The notes: generated by a model from the letters alone, not told the origin. A stretch of 12,342 bases of DNA from DASPKW01 sp038244055 (GCA_038244055.1 JBBRTW010000198.1:1-12342); one strand, 5' to 3'; positions 1 through 6,932 are shown, counted from the stretch's first letter. Numbers and translations are program-made.

Positions 1-1
1 C

Positions 2-361
2 ACCCACCCCACCCGCTCCCCCAGGCCCCTCGCCGCCTCGCTGGCCGCGCGCCGGGCCGGCGAGCACCAAATTCCTTCCGACCTCTACTGGGGCAACGAT
101 GGCTTCTGCGTCGACATCGCCCTGCGCAGCCCCGCCGAGCCGGCCACGGTGACCATCGGCCTCCTCTGCGACGCCACCCGCTACGCCGCCGCCGAGGATC
201 CCGTTGAGTGGGATGTCTTCCGCACCGCCATCCATGAGTCGCAAGGCTGGACCCTCCACCGCGTCTGGAGCCCGCACATTTTCCGCGATCCCGCCGCCGC
301 GATTGAACTCATCAACCAGCAATCCCAGCCCGCCATCGACACCGGCAAACCCATCGTCTAG
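2..361 (+). CDS. C-terminal fragment of a helicase-associated protein with a Vsr-like (REase_MTES_1575-type) nuclease domain
   Basis: The reading frame is open from the left edge to the TAG at 359-361, so the gene starts outside the window and only its last ~119 residues are seen. The order GFCVDIALRSP, then IGLLCDATRY, then a helical segment, then GWTLHRVWSPHIFRDP follows the C-terminal Vsr-fold endonuclease-like domain found at the end of large AAA/UvrD-like helicases (Pfam REase_MTES_1575 family), whose usual pattern is GIECDGxxYH ... GWxLHRIWSTDWFRDP. This recognition is from memory. Two usual positions differ: the acidic residue before CD is Leu here, and the His after Tyr is Ala. The nuclease centre may therefore be degenerate. 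Such proteins are usually linked to DNA processing or defence, but the helicase part cannot be checked here. It runs in the same direction as rhaA, 154 bp upstream, with no sign of shared function. Confidence 0.6.
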   Translation, partial: THPTRSPRPLAASLAARRAGEHQIPSDLYWGNDGFCVDIALRSPAEPATVTIGLLCDATRYAAAEDPVEWDVFRTAIHESQGWTLHRVWSPHIFRDPAAAIELINQQSQPAIDTGKPIV

Positions 362-405
362 GATGCCCCCGCTCCAAATGACCGAGCGCAATTCCGCGCC
401 TCTGG

Positions 406-462
406 ACAAGCCGGGACAGAGCGCCGGAGCGCAGCGACAGAGCGCCGTCCCGGATGGCATCG
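406..462 (+). repeat. Palindromic intergenic repeat, copy 1 (CCGGGAC/GTCCCGG stem)
   Basis: A 7-bp perfect stem pairs CCGGGAC (411-417) with GTCCCGG (447-453) around a 29-nt interior carrying GAGCGC three times (419-424, 427-432, 440-445). A related copy in the same orientation lies at 9748-9807. The element sits between the upstream gene and rhaA. It looks like a REP-type palindromic repeat that could fold in RNA or single-stranded DNA. No T-tract follows, so it is not a classical terminator. Confidence 0.75.
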
Positions 463-486
463 ACTGCCGACAGCGCCAAATCGCGC

Positions 487-504
487 GCGGTCATTCAGCG
501 GTCA
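487..504 (+). promoter_or_regulatory. Direct repeat GCGGTCA x2, 11-bp period, ahead of rhaA
   Basis: GCGGTCA occurs at 487-493 and again at 498-504, one helical turn apart and 11 bp before the rhaA ATG. This spacing would suit a dimeric or AraC-type activator, but no regulator gene is in the window and the 7-bp repeat could be chance. The second copy runs into AAGG (504-507 region), the only weak Shine-Dalgarno-like bases for rhaA. Confidence 0.2.
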
Positions 505-515
505 AGGCGATAGAA

Positions 516-1784
516 ATGACCAACCCATCCACATCCATCGAGCAATCGTTCGTTCTCGCCCGCGAGCGCTACGCGCAGCTCGGCGTCGATGTCGATCGGG
601 CCATGGCCCGCCTTTCATCGATTTCCATCTCATTGCAATGCTGGCAGGGAGATGATGTCGGCGGGTTCGAAAACAGCGGCACTGAACTCGGCGGCGGCCT
701 GGCCGTCACCGGGAACTATCCCGGCAAAGCCCGCACGCCTGACCAGCTTCGTTCGGATGTCGATAAGGCGATGAGGCTCATCCCCGGCCGCCATCGCTTC
801 AACCTCCATGCCTCCTACGCCGAGACCGCCGGGAAAAAAGTCGACCGCGATGCCCTCGAACCTTCCCACTTCCAGAACTGGATCGACTGGGCCAAATCCA
901 AAGCCATCGGCCTCGATTTCAACCCCACCTTCTTCGCACATCCCAAAGCGGCCGATGGTTTCACCCTCTCCCATCGCGATGAATCGATCCGCAAATTCTG
1001 GGTTCAACATGGTCTCCAGTGCCGCGCCATCGGCGCTGCCATGGGCCAGGCCCTCGGCACGCCCTGCGTGACCAATGTCTGGATTCCCGATGGCTACAAA
1101 GATACCCCCGTCGATCGCAAAGCCCCGCGCCAGCGCCTGGCGCAATCCCTCGATGAAATCTTCGCCGCCCCCCTGAATGCCGCCCACAATCTCGATGCGG
1201 TCGAAGGCAAGCTCTTCGGCCTCGGCTCCGAAAGTTACGTCGTCGGCTCCCATGAGTTCTACCTCGGCTACGCCATCTCGCGCAAGAAACTCGTCTGCCT
1301 CGATGCCGGCCACTATCACCCCACCGAGTCGCTGGCCGACAAGATTTCTTCCGTGCTGGCCCATCTCGATCGCATCCTCCTTCACGTCAGCCGCGGCGTC
1401 CACTGGGATAGCGATCATGTGGTGACTTTGACCGATGAACTGCTCGCCATCGCCCAGGAGCTCGTCCGCGGCGATTTTCTCCCGCGCACCCACATCGGCC
1501 TCGACTTCTTCGATGCCAGCATCAATCGCGTCGCCGCCTGGGTCATCGGGACGCGCTGCATGATCAAGGCCCTTCTGATCGCCCTGCTCGAGCCGCTGGA
1601 GATGCTCCGCAATGTCGAATCTTCCGGCGATTACACCGCCCGCCTCGCCCTGCTGGAAGAATCCAAGACCCTCCCCTTCGCCGCCATCTGGGATTATTAC
1701 TGTCTCAAGCAATCCGTCCCATCCGGGCTGGCGTGGCTCGATGAAATCCGCGCCTACGAGCGCAATGAACTCTCCAGGCGTTAG
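516..1784 (+). CDS. rhaA: L-rhamnose isomerase (EC 5.3.1.14)
   Basis: Cytoplasmic enzyme interconverting L-rhamnose and L-rhamnulose, the first step of the phosphorylating rhamnose pathway. At 422 residues from ATG 516 it matches the ~419-residue E. coli/Bacillus-type RhaA over its full length. Diagnostic blocks are QCWQGDDVGGFE (41-52), TGNYPGKAR (65-73), GLDFNPT (132-138), GSESYVVGSHEFY (237-249), CLDAGHYHPTE (261-271), HWDSDHVV (296-303) and IGLDFFDASINR (327-338). Metal and catalytic positions I recall from E. coli (E234, D267, H270, H294, D302, D304, D334) align with a constant offset as E230, D263, H266, H290, D298, D300 and D330, so the enzyme looks intact. The frame is open back to 204, but that extension overlaps the upstream gene and encodes low-complexity Ser/Pro sequence, so 516 is chosen. 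The importer starts 206 bp downstream. Rhamnulokinase and aldolase genes are absent from the window. Confidence 0.96.
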   Translation: MTNPSTSIEQSFVLARERYAQLGVDVDRAMARLSSISISLQCWQGDDVGGFENSGTELGGGLAVTGNYPGKARTPDQLRSDVDKAMRLIPGRHRFNLHASYAETAGKKVDRDALEPSHFQNWIDWAKSKAIGLDFNPTFFAHPKAADGFTLSHRDESIRKFWVQHGLQCRAIGAAMGQALGTPCVTNVWIPDGYKDTPVDRKAPRQRLAQSLDEIFAAPLNAAHNLDAVEGKLFGLGSESYVVGSHEFYLGYAISRKKLVCLDAGHYHPTESLADKISSVLAHLDRILLHVSRGVHWDSDHVVTLTDELLAIAQELVRGDFLPRTHIGLDFFDASINRVAAWVIGTRCMIKALLIALLEPLEMLRNVESSGDYTARLALLEESKTLPFAAIWDYYCLKQSVPSGLAWLDEIRAYERNELSRR

Positions 1785-1814
1785 CCCAGATTATTGACCC
1801 CGAAAAACTTATTC

Positions 1815-1846
1815 ACCACGAAAAAAAAGAAATGCACGAAGAGGAA
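1815..1846 (+). repeat. Degenerate partial copy of the CACGAAG repeat
   Basis: ACCACGAAAAA followed by a TGCACGAAGAG segment resembles the core of the 72-bp repeat found at 1908-1979 (opposite strand) and 10755-10826. Because it is inverted relative to the copy at 1908-1979, the two could pair into an imperfect hairpin in the gap between rhaA and the importer ATPase. Confidence 0.5.
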
Positions 1847-1907
1847 TGAACCAAAGGGCTTACAGTCAAAAAGTAGGTAAACGGTGAACGCACGTGGCGC
1901 GAATTAC

Positions 1908-1979
1908 ATTTCTACTCTTCTCCGGTCTTCTTCGTGCCCTTCGTGTTTTTTGTGGTTCATCTTAATTATTCGGGTTAGC
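1908..1979 (-). repeat. 72-bp dispersed repeat, copy 1 (inverted)
   Basis: The reverse complement of this segment matches 10755-10826 at 67 of 72 positions, counted by eye. It contains the core CACGAAGGGCACGAAGA, and its translation gives a peptide like NHKKHEGHEE that turns up as spurious small ORFs. It ends 11 bp before the GTG start of the importer ATPase, so it probably lies in the mRNA leader. It is an intergenic repeat, not a gene. Confidence 0.9.
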
Positions 1980-1984
1980 AGGAG
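1980..1984 (+). promoter_or_regulatory. Ribosome-binding site of the importer ATPase
   Basis: AGGAG lies 6 nt before GTG 1991. This supports the GTG start, since no ATG in that frame sits nearby with comparable spacing. Confidence 0.7.
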
Positions 1985-1990
1985 CCGGCC

Positions 1991-3502
1991 GTGAGCGCAC
2001 TTCTCAACCTCTCCGGAATCGTCAAGTCCTTCGCGGGCGTGCAGGCGCTCAAGGGCGTCTCCTTCGATCTCCTGCCCGGCGAGGTGCATGCCCTGGTCGG
2101 CGAAAACGGCGCGGGCAAATCCACCCTCATCAAGATCGTCACCGGCGCGCTTCAACCCGATGCCGGCACTCTTTCCATCAACGGCCAGTTGATCCAGGAT
2201 AACGACCCTACCCTCTCCAAATCGCTCGGGATCGCCGTCATCTACCAGCAGCCCGCCCTCTTCCACGATCTCACCGTCGCCGAGAATATCGCCCTCCGCC
2301 TCGAGCGCGGCGGGCTATGGCGTCTGATCAAATGGGCCGAGCGCCGCCGCCGCGCCCGCGAGCTTCTCGATCGCGTCGGCGCTTCCATCTCGGTCGATGC
2401 CCTCGTGCGCGAGCTCACCATGCCCCAGCAGCAGCTCGTCGAGATTGCTGGCGCGCTCGGCGGCGATGCCCGCATCCTCATCCTCGATGAGCCCACCGCC
2501 TCCCTCTCCGATCGCGAAGTCGAAAACCTCTTCCGCGTCATCCGCGAGCTGCGCCAGCAGGCGGTCGGCATGATCTACATCTCCCATCGCCTCGAGGAAC
2601 TCCCCCAGATCGCCGACCGCATCACCATCCTCCGCGATGGAAACTTCATCACCACCCGCCCCATGGCCCAGGTCGATCGCGCCGAAACCATCCGCCTCAT
2701 GGTCGGTCGGTCTCTCGATGCCGTCTATCCAGCCATCACCGTTCCCCCTGGTGATGTCATCCTGGAAGCCCGCAACCTCGGCCGCCGCGATGCCGGCGTG
2801 GAAAACATCAACCTCACCGTCCGCGCCGGCGAAATCCTCGGCCTCGCTGGCCTCGTCGGCGCGGGCCGCACCGAACTCGCCCGCATCCTCTTCGGCCTCA
2901 CCCCCGCCGACACCGGCCAGATATTCCTCAAATCCCAGCCCGTCATCATCGACACTCCCAAAGCCGCCGTCGATCTCGGCATCGCCTACGTCCCCGAAGA
3001 TCGCCGCCGCCATGGCGTCATTCTCGAAATGCCCGTTGCCTCCAACATGACTCTCGCCATCCTCGACCGTCTCACTCAACGCGGCCTGATCGATTTCCCC
3101 CGCGAGCGCGCAATCGCCGATTCCTTCATCCAGCGCCTCGGCGTCAAAACCCCATCCGCCGCCACTCCCGCCGGCGACCTCTCCGGCGGCAATCAACAAA
3201 AAGTCGCCCTCGCCCGCTGGCTCGCGGCCGAGCCTTCCATCATCATCCTCGATGAACCCACCCAGGGAGTCGATGTCGGCGCGAAGGCCGAGATTTACCA
3301 CCTCATCGGCCAGCTCGCCCAGCGCGGCCTGGCCATTCTCATGATCTCTTCCGAGCTCCCGGAGATTCTCGGCATGTGCGACCGCATCGCCGTCATGCAC
3401 GCCGGCCGAATCGTCGGCGAATTAACCCGCGCCGAGGCGACGCAGGAAAAAGTCCTCGAACTGGCGCTGGGCCATCCACCCGGCAGCGGGGTGGCCGCAT
3501 GA
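1991..3502 (+). CDS. rhaT: Rhamnose-type sugar ABC importer, duplicated ATPase subunit (CUT2 family, RhaT of the rhizobial nomenclature)
   Basis: Energises the importer from the cytoplasmic face. The 503 residues contain two nucleotide-binding domains in tandem, the CUT2 sugar-importer arrangement. Domain 1 has Walker A GENGAGKST (37-45), Q-loop YQQP (85-88), a divergent signature LTMPQQQ (142-148) and Walker B ILILDEPT (162-169). Domain 2 has a degenerate Walker A GLVGAGRTE (287-295), canonical signature LSGGNQQ (397-403) and DEPTQGVDVG (421-430). This asymmetry is normal for the family. GTG 1991 has a well-placed AGGAG. The stop codon overlaps the next start (ATGA at 3499-3502), implying translational coupling. 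Rhamnose specificity is inferred from rhaA upstream and the binding domain downstream, since the ATPase alone cannot distinguish rhamnose from ribose or AI-2. The symbol follows rhizobial usage and must not be confused with the unrelated E. coli RhaT symporter. Confidence 0.9.
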   Translation: MSALLNLSGIVKSFAGVQALKGVSFDLLPGEVHALVGENGAGKSTLIKIVTGALQPDAGTLSINGQLIQDNDPTLSKSLGIAVIYQQPALFHDLTVAENIALRLERGGLWRLIKWAERRRRARELLDRVGASISVDALVRELTMPQQQLVEIAGALGGDARILILDEPTASLSDREVENLFRVIRELRQQAVGMIYISHRLEELPQIADRITILRDGNFITTRPMAQVDRAETIRLMVGRSLDAVYPAITVPPGDVILEARNLGRRDAGVENINLTVRAGEILGLAGLVGAGRTELARILFGLTPADTGQIFLKSQPVIIDTPKAAVDLGIAYVPEDRRRHGVILEMPVASNMTLAILDRLTQRGLIDFPRERAIADSFIQRLGVKTPSAATPAGDLSGGNQQKVALARWLAAEPSIIILDEPTQGVDVGAKAEIYHLIGQLAQRGLAILMISSELPEILGMCDRIAVMHAGRIVGELTRAEATQEKVLELALGHPPGSGVAA

Positions 3503-4488
3503 GTCAACTTGGCGCTAACCCGATGAACGATCTGCCCGGGTCCGGCCCGCCCGCGCGCGGGCTCTGGTTTCGCTATGTGCGCGAGATTTCGGTGCTGGGC
3601 GCGTATGTGCTTCTGCTGTTGATCTTGCTGCTCTTCGCGCCGCGCTATTTCCAGGCGGAGTTCGTGGCCGGCTGGGTCACGGCCGCCCCCGTGCTCGTCC
3701 TGGCGGTGGGAATGACGCTGGTGATCCTCGCGCGGCACATCGATATCTCCATCGGCTCGCAATTCTCCATCTGCGGCATCGTCGCCGGCCTGCTTGCCAA
3801 ATCCGCAATGCCCATGCCCGCCGTCGCCCTCTGCACGCTCGCCTGCGGCGCGGCCATGGGCGCGCTCAATGGCCTCTTCATCGCCTTCATGGGCCTGCCC
3901 TCGATCGTGGTGACGTTGGCGACCATGGTCATCTGGCGCGAAGCCCTTCGCTGGGCCCGCCAGGGAGACGCCGTGCGCGGCCTGCCCGATTCGTTCCAGT
4001 GGTTCGGCTATTCGCAGGCCGGTGGGCAGGTCATGGTGGTCGCCGCGGCCGTCGTCATCTTCGCAGTCTTCGCCTGGGCCATGCGCTTCCTCGCGGCCGG
4101 GCGGACGGTCTACGCCGTCGGCTCCGATCTCGAAGCCGCGCGCCTTTCGGGCATCCGGCCCAGGCGGGTGGTGTTTAATATTTTCACATTGATGGGCGCT
4201 CTGACCGGCTTGGCGGCCCTTCTTGGCTCTGTGCGCTTGCCTCAAGTCGACCCCAACGCCGGCGTCGGCAAGGAACTCCAGGTCATCGCCGCCGTCGTCG
4301 TCGGCGGTGTCGCGATCTCCGGCGGGCGCGGCACGCTTCTCGGCACGCTCATCGGCGTCGCCCTCCTCGGTGCCATCGGCTCGGCCCTGGTCTTTCTCAA
4401 TGTTCACAATTCATGGGAACGCGCCATCCAGGGCGCGATCATCCTCCTCGCCGTCGCCTCCGATGGACTCTTCCGGAGGCGCTCATGA
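3499..4488 (+). CDS. rhaP: Rhamnose-type sugar ABC importer, permease subunit 1 (RhaP-like, BPD_transp_2)
   Basis: Inner-membrane channel subunit of 329 residues, the usual size for CUT2 permeases. After a hydrophilic N-terminus there is a membrane helix (about 30-47), then VLAVGMTLVILARHIDISIGS, the family hallmark near the third membrane segment. Further hydrophobic helices follow, together with the cytoplasmic coupling loop around GSDLEAARLSGI and VVGGVAISGGRGTLLGTLIG near the C-terminus. ATG 3499 overlaps the ATPase stop. Earlier in-frame codons lie inside the ATPase gene and give a charged, implausible extension. The stop overlaps the next permease start in the same ATGA fashion, so the three genes are one translational unit. 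The HIDISIGS form and the gene order ATPase-permease-permease-binding protein fit the RhaT-P-Q-S set. Assignment as P rather than Q is by gene order only. Confidence 0.87.
   Translation: MSQLGANPMNDLPGSGPPARGLWFRYVREISVLGAYVLLLLILLLFAPRYFQAEFVAGWVTAAPVLVLAVGMTLVILARHIDISIGSQFSICGIVAGLLAKSAMPMPAVALCTLACGAAMGALNGLFIAFMGLPSIVVTLATMVIWREALRWARQGDAVRGLPDSFQWFGYSQAGGQVMVVAAAVVIFAVFAWAMRFLAAGRTVYAVGSDLEAARLSGIRPRRVVFNIFTLMGALTGLAALLGSVRLPQVDPNAGVGKELQVIAAVVVGGVAISGGRGTLLGTLIGVALLGAIGSALVFLNVHNSWERAIQGAIILLAVASDGLFRRRS
4475..4479 (+). promoter_or_regulatory. Ribosome-binding site of the permease/binding-protein fusion
   Basis: GGAGG ends 5 nt before ATG 4485. It lies inside the 3' end of the preceding permease gene and decides the start: the longer open frame back to 4413 would lie wholly within that gene. 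Confidence 0.7.
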
Positions 4489-6563
4489 GTCGCGCTGTCG
4501 ATCGTGCCGCGCCCCTCCGCCCCGATGCCCTGCACCGGCCGCGCTTTCACCCGCAGCAGATTGTGCTGGCCGCGCTGCTGGCGCTGGAGTTGGCGGTCTT
4601 CTCTTTGATCAGCAATAACTTCGTCAGTTGGGACAACTTCTTTGGCGTCCAGCGCCTTAATGTCGAGTTGGGCCTCCTCGCACTTGCATTGACGCCCGTT
4701 ATCCTCACCGGCGGCATCGATCTCTCGGTTGGCTCGCTGATGGGGTTGTCGGCCGTCATCTTTGGAAAGTTCTGGCGCGATGCCGGTTTCCCGCCGTGGC
4801 TCGCCGCGATTGCCGCCATCGGATTCGGCGGATTGGCCGGCTGGTTTAACGCCCTGCTCATCACCCGCTTCCGCATCCCGCCCCTCATCGTCACCCTCGG
4901 CTCCTTCTCCCTCTTCCGCGGCCTCGCCGAAGGCCTCACCCGCGGCGTCGACAATTTCACCAATCTTCCCGCCTCAGTCCTCTTTCTTGGAAACGAAAAT
5001 CTCGGTCCGGTTCCAGCCCAACTGCCGATCCTGATCCTCGCCGCCGTCGGATTCTGGCTCCTCGTGCATCGCTCGACCATCGGCCGCGCGCTCTCGGCCA
5101 TCGGCTTCTCCCCCGATGGCGCACGCTATGCCGGCATTCCCGTCGAGCGGCGGATCACCCTCGTCTACGTTCTCTCCGGGCTCATGTCATCCCTCGCCGC
5201 GATCGTCTACGTCGCCCGCGTCGGGCAGGCCAAGGCCGATGCCGGCATGGGCTACGAACTGCTCGCGATCACCGCCGTCGTCCTCGGCGGCACTTCCATC
5301 TTCGGCGGGCGCGGCAGCATCCTCGGCACTTTGATGGGTTTATTCGCAATCGCAATATTGCAAAATGGATTGCGACTCGCATTCTTACGCCCGGAACTGG
5401 CGGGCATTTTAACGGGCGTTCTATTACTGGTGGCGATTGGTTTGGATTGGCGGCCCAGCCGCGCCAAAGTGGCGTCGGCGGCCGGCCTGGCTTCGGAGGA
5501 GTTCGAAATGAAGAATTCGCAACTGGCCGTGCTCTGCGCGGTGATCATCGTCGCGGCGCTCATCGTGGTCGGGGGAAATTTCATCCTCGTCAAATCCCTC
5601 GCCGGCCGCACCGGCGGCCCATTGGTCGCCGGCGGCGGCCCCGGCCCATCCACCGCGAAGAAGATCAAGATCGGCTTCATGCCCAAGAGCATCGGCAACG
5701 CCTATTTCATCGCCGCCAAAAAGGGCGCTGAAGATGCCGCCGAAGAGCTCGGCGTCGAACTCCACTGGGATGGCCCCACCGAGCCCGACCCGGCCAAGCA
5801 GAATGAAATCGTCGATACCTGGGTGACGGCCGGCATGGACGTCATCGCCGTCGCCTGCGAGAACCGCGACGGCATCTCCACCGCCCTCCGCAAGGCCCGC
5901 CAGAAAGGGATCAAAGTCCTCACCTACGATGCCGATTCCCAGCCCGAGGCCCGCGATTTCTTCGTCAATCAAGCCACCGCCGAGGGCATCGGCTTCGCCC
6001 TCATGGACACCGCCGCCAAATCCATGGGCGGCAAGGGCGAGTTCGCCATCATCACCGCCTCACTCACCGCCTCCAACATGAACGAGTGGCGCAAGAACAT
6101 CGATCTCCGCCTCAAGTCCAAATACCCCGACATCACCCTCGTCGATGTCCGCCCCTGCGACGACAAACAGGATAAAGCCTTTACCGAGGCCAACACCATC
6201 CTCAACAAATACGCCAACGTGAAACTCATCATGGCCATCTGCTCCCCCGCCGTTCCCGGCGCGGCCGAGGCCGTCAAGCAGTCCGGCCGCAAGGATGTCC
6301 ACGTCATCGGCCTGGGCCTCCCCAACGACAATAAAAAATACGTCCACGAAGGCATCACCGACGCCGTCATCCTCTGGAACACCATGGACCTCGGCTACCT
6401 CACCGTCCTCGCCGCCGATGCCCTCGCCAAGGGCACCCTCAAGCCCGGCGATACCTCCATGAACGGCGGCCGAATCGGCAAAATCGAAATCAAGGGCGAC
6501 AACATCCTCCTCGGCACCCCCTTCCTCTTTGACAAGGACAATATCGATAAATTCGATTTCTGA
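4485..6563 (+). CDS. Fused sugar ABC permease (RhaQ-like) and rhamnose-binding protein (RhaS/LsrB-like)
   Basis: A single 692-codon frame encodes two complete importer subunits that are normally separate. Residues 1-341 are a full CUT2 permease: a membrane helix near 27-45, then TPVILTGGIDLSVGS, coupling loop GFSPDGARYAGIPVERR and VVLGGTSIFGGRGS. Residues 342-692 look like a complete periplasmic binding protein: MKNSQLA plus a hydrophobic segment (about 347-369), a Gly/Pro-rich stretch (375-389), and the ligand-binding domain starting KIKIGFMPK. Its blocks DGPTEPDPAKQ, VLTYDADSQPEARDFFVNQ and terminal NIDKFDF match the RhaS/LsrB family; adjacent rhaA favours rhamnose over AI-2. The permease C-terminus should be cytoplasmic, so the added hydrophobic segment could thread the binding domain outward, making a tethered receptor. 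An excellent ribosome-binding site and ATG lie exactly at the junction (5495-5510), so a separate binding protein may also be made. The stop codon expected after the permease is simply absent; no frameshift is seen. Confidence 0.88.
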   Translation: MSRAVDRAAPLRPDALHRPRFHPQQIVLAALLALELAVFSLISNNFVSWDNFFGVQRLNVELGLLALALTPVILTGGIDLSVGSLMGLSAVIFGKFWRDAGFPPWLAAIAAIGFGGLAGWFNALLITRFRIPPLIVTLGSFSLFRGLAEGLTRGVDNFTNLPASVLFLGNENLGPVPAQLPILILAAVGFWLLVHRSTIGRALSAIGFSPDGARYAGIPVERRITLVYVLSGLMSSLAAIVYVARVGQAKADAGMGYELLAITAVVLGGTSIFGGRGSILGTLMGLFAIAILQNGLRLAFLRPELAGILTGVLLLVAIGLDWRPSRAKVASAAGLASEEFEMKNSQLAVLCAVIIVAALIVVGGNFILVKSLAGRTGGPLVAGGGPGPSTAKKIKIGFMPKSIGNAYFIAAKKGAEDAAEELGVELHWDGPTEPDPAKQNEIVDTWVTAGMDVIAVACENRDGISTALRKARQKGIKVLTYDADSQPEARDFFVNQATAEGIGFALMDTAAKSMGGKGEFAIITASLTASNMNEWRKNIDLRLKSKYPDITLVDVRPCDDKQDKAFTEANTILNKYANVKLIMAICSPAVPGAAEAVKQSGRKDVHVIGLGLPNDNKKYVHEGITDAVILWNTMDLGYLTVLAADALAKGTLKPGDTSMNGGRIGKIEIKGDNILLGTPFLFDKDNIDKFDF
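5495..5501 (+). promoter_or_regulatory. Internal ribosome-binding site for a free binding-protein product
   Basis: GGAGGAG stands 6 nt before an in-frame ATG (5508-5510) that begins MKNSQLAVL plus a hydrophobic segment, a typical start for an exported protein. Initiation here would give a 351-residue binding protein independent of the permease. It is the strongest Shine-Dalgarno match I found in the window, which argues that it is used or is a relic of formerly separate genes. Confidence 0.6.
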
Positions 6564-6932
6564 CGTTGTGGTCTCGTCCACGCATTTGTTATTTGTGGTG
6601 CGAACGTTCCGCCTGCCGTCTTGACCCTCCCCTCCCCCACCCCTAGTGCCGATTATGAGAAATTCTTGGAATTCTATACAACCAAATGCGTTAAGACGGT
6701 ACTCTATATGAACGAGGATATAGCAGGCGGTACGAAGGTTCTCCGGCTCCGAGGCCTTCGCCGACGATGACCTGGGTGGACCACTGACAAGGTTCATTTA
6801 TCGGTCCAGCGGCGGCGCATCACCCCGGGTTTTCTAATCTAACCTTCTTCCCGCCCGATATACCTACATCATGTGCCCCACGCGGTTTGCGGACGTTCCG
6901 CCGGGGCCTTTCAGGAGGAAACCGTCACCTTT
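6564..6932. other. Gap without a convincing gene; contains an AT-rich dyad
   Basis: No frame here resembles a protein I recognise. The middle (about 6650-6735) is clearly more AT-rich than its surroundings and holds the inverted repeat CTATAT (6704-6709) / ATATAG (6718-6723), flanked by GGTAC at 6698-6702 and 6729-6733. A GC-rich part follows (6735-6790). ACGTTCCGCC occurs twice, at 6604-6613 and 6893-6902. AGGAGG at 6913-6918 is 14 nt before the next gene's ATG. The promoter of that gene should lie in this gap, but I cannot place it. No strong terminator is visible after the importer. Confidence 0.5.
6698..6733. promoter_or_regulatory. Dyad GGTAC-CTATAT-N8-ATATAG-GGTAC
   Basis: A perfect 6-bp inverted repeat CTATAT/ATATAG with an 8-nt spacer is framed by two GGTAC words whose GTAC cores are themselves palindromic. 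It is AT-rich in a GC-rich setting and about 200 bp upstream of the next gene. It could be an operator, or the end of a decayed mobile element. Function unknown. Confidence 0.3.

Noticed and set aside
204..515. N-terminal extension of the rhaA reading frame
   Set aside because: It overlaps the preceding gene, crosses a palindromic repeat and encodes Ser/Pro-rich sequence with no resemblance to RhaA. The conserved protein begins after ATG 516.
630..1712. Long minus-strand frame opposite rhaA
   Set aside because: Antisense shadow caused by high GC at third codon positions. Composition is Gly/Ala/Asp/Glu-biased and no family features are present.
1794..1822. TTGACC after rhaA as a -35 box for the importer
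   Set aside because: No acceptable -10 element lies 16-18 bp downstream (the sequence there is CACGAA).
1904..2266. Small minus-strand frame containing NHKKHEGHEE
   Set aside because: This peptide is the translation of the dispersed 72-bp repeat plus antisense of the ATPase gene. It is not a protein-coding gene.
2315..3400. Long minus-strand frame opposite the importer ATPase
   Set aside because: Same GC-driven antisense artefact; the plus strand encodes all ABC motifs here.
3295..4407. Minus-strand frame opposite the first permease
   Set aside because: Highly charged Gly/Asp/His/Arg-rich translation typical of the reverse of a hydrophobic membrane protein.
6568..6581. GTGG-N6-CCAC hairpin followed by a T-rich stretch as a terminator of the importer operon
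   Set aside because: Only a 4-bp stem and an interrupted T-tract; too weak to call.
6060..6797. Minus-strand frame covering the gap after the importer
   Set aside because: Most of it is antisense of the binding-protein domain. The remainder has no recognisable domain and no supporting start context.
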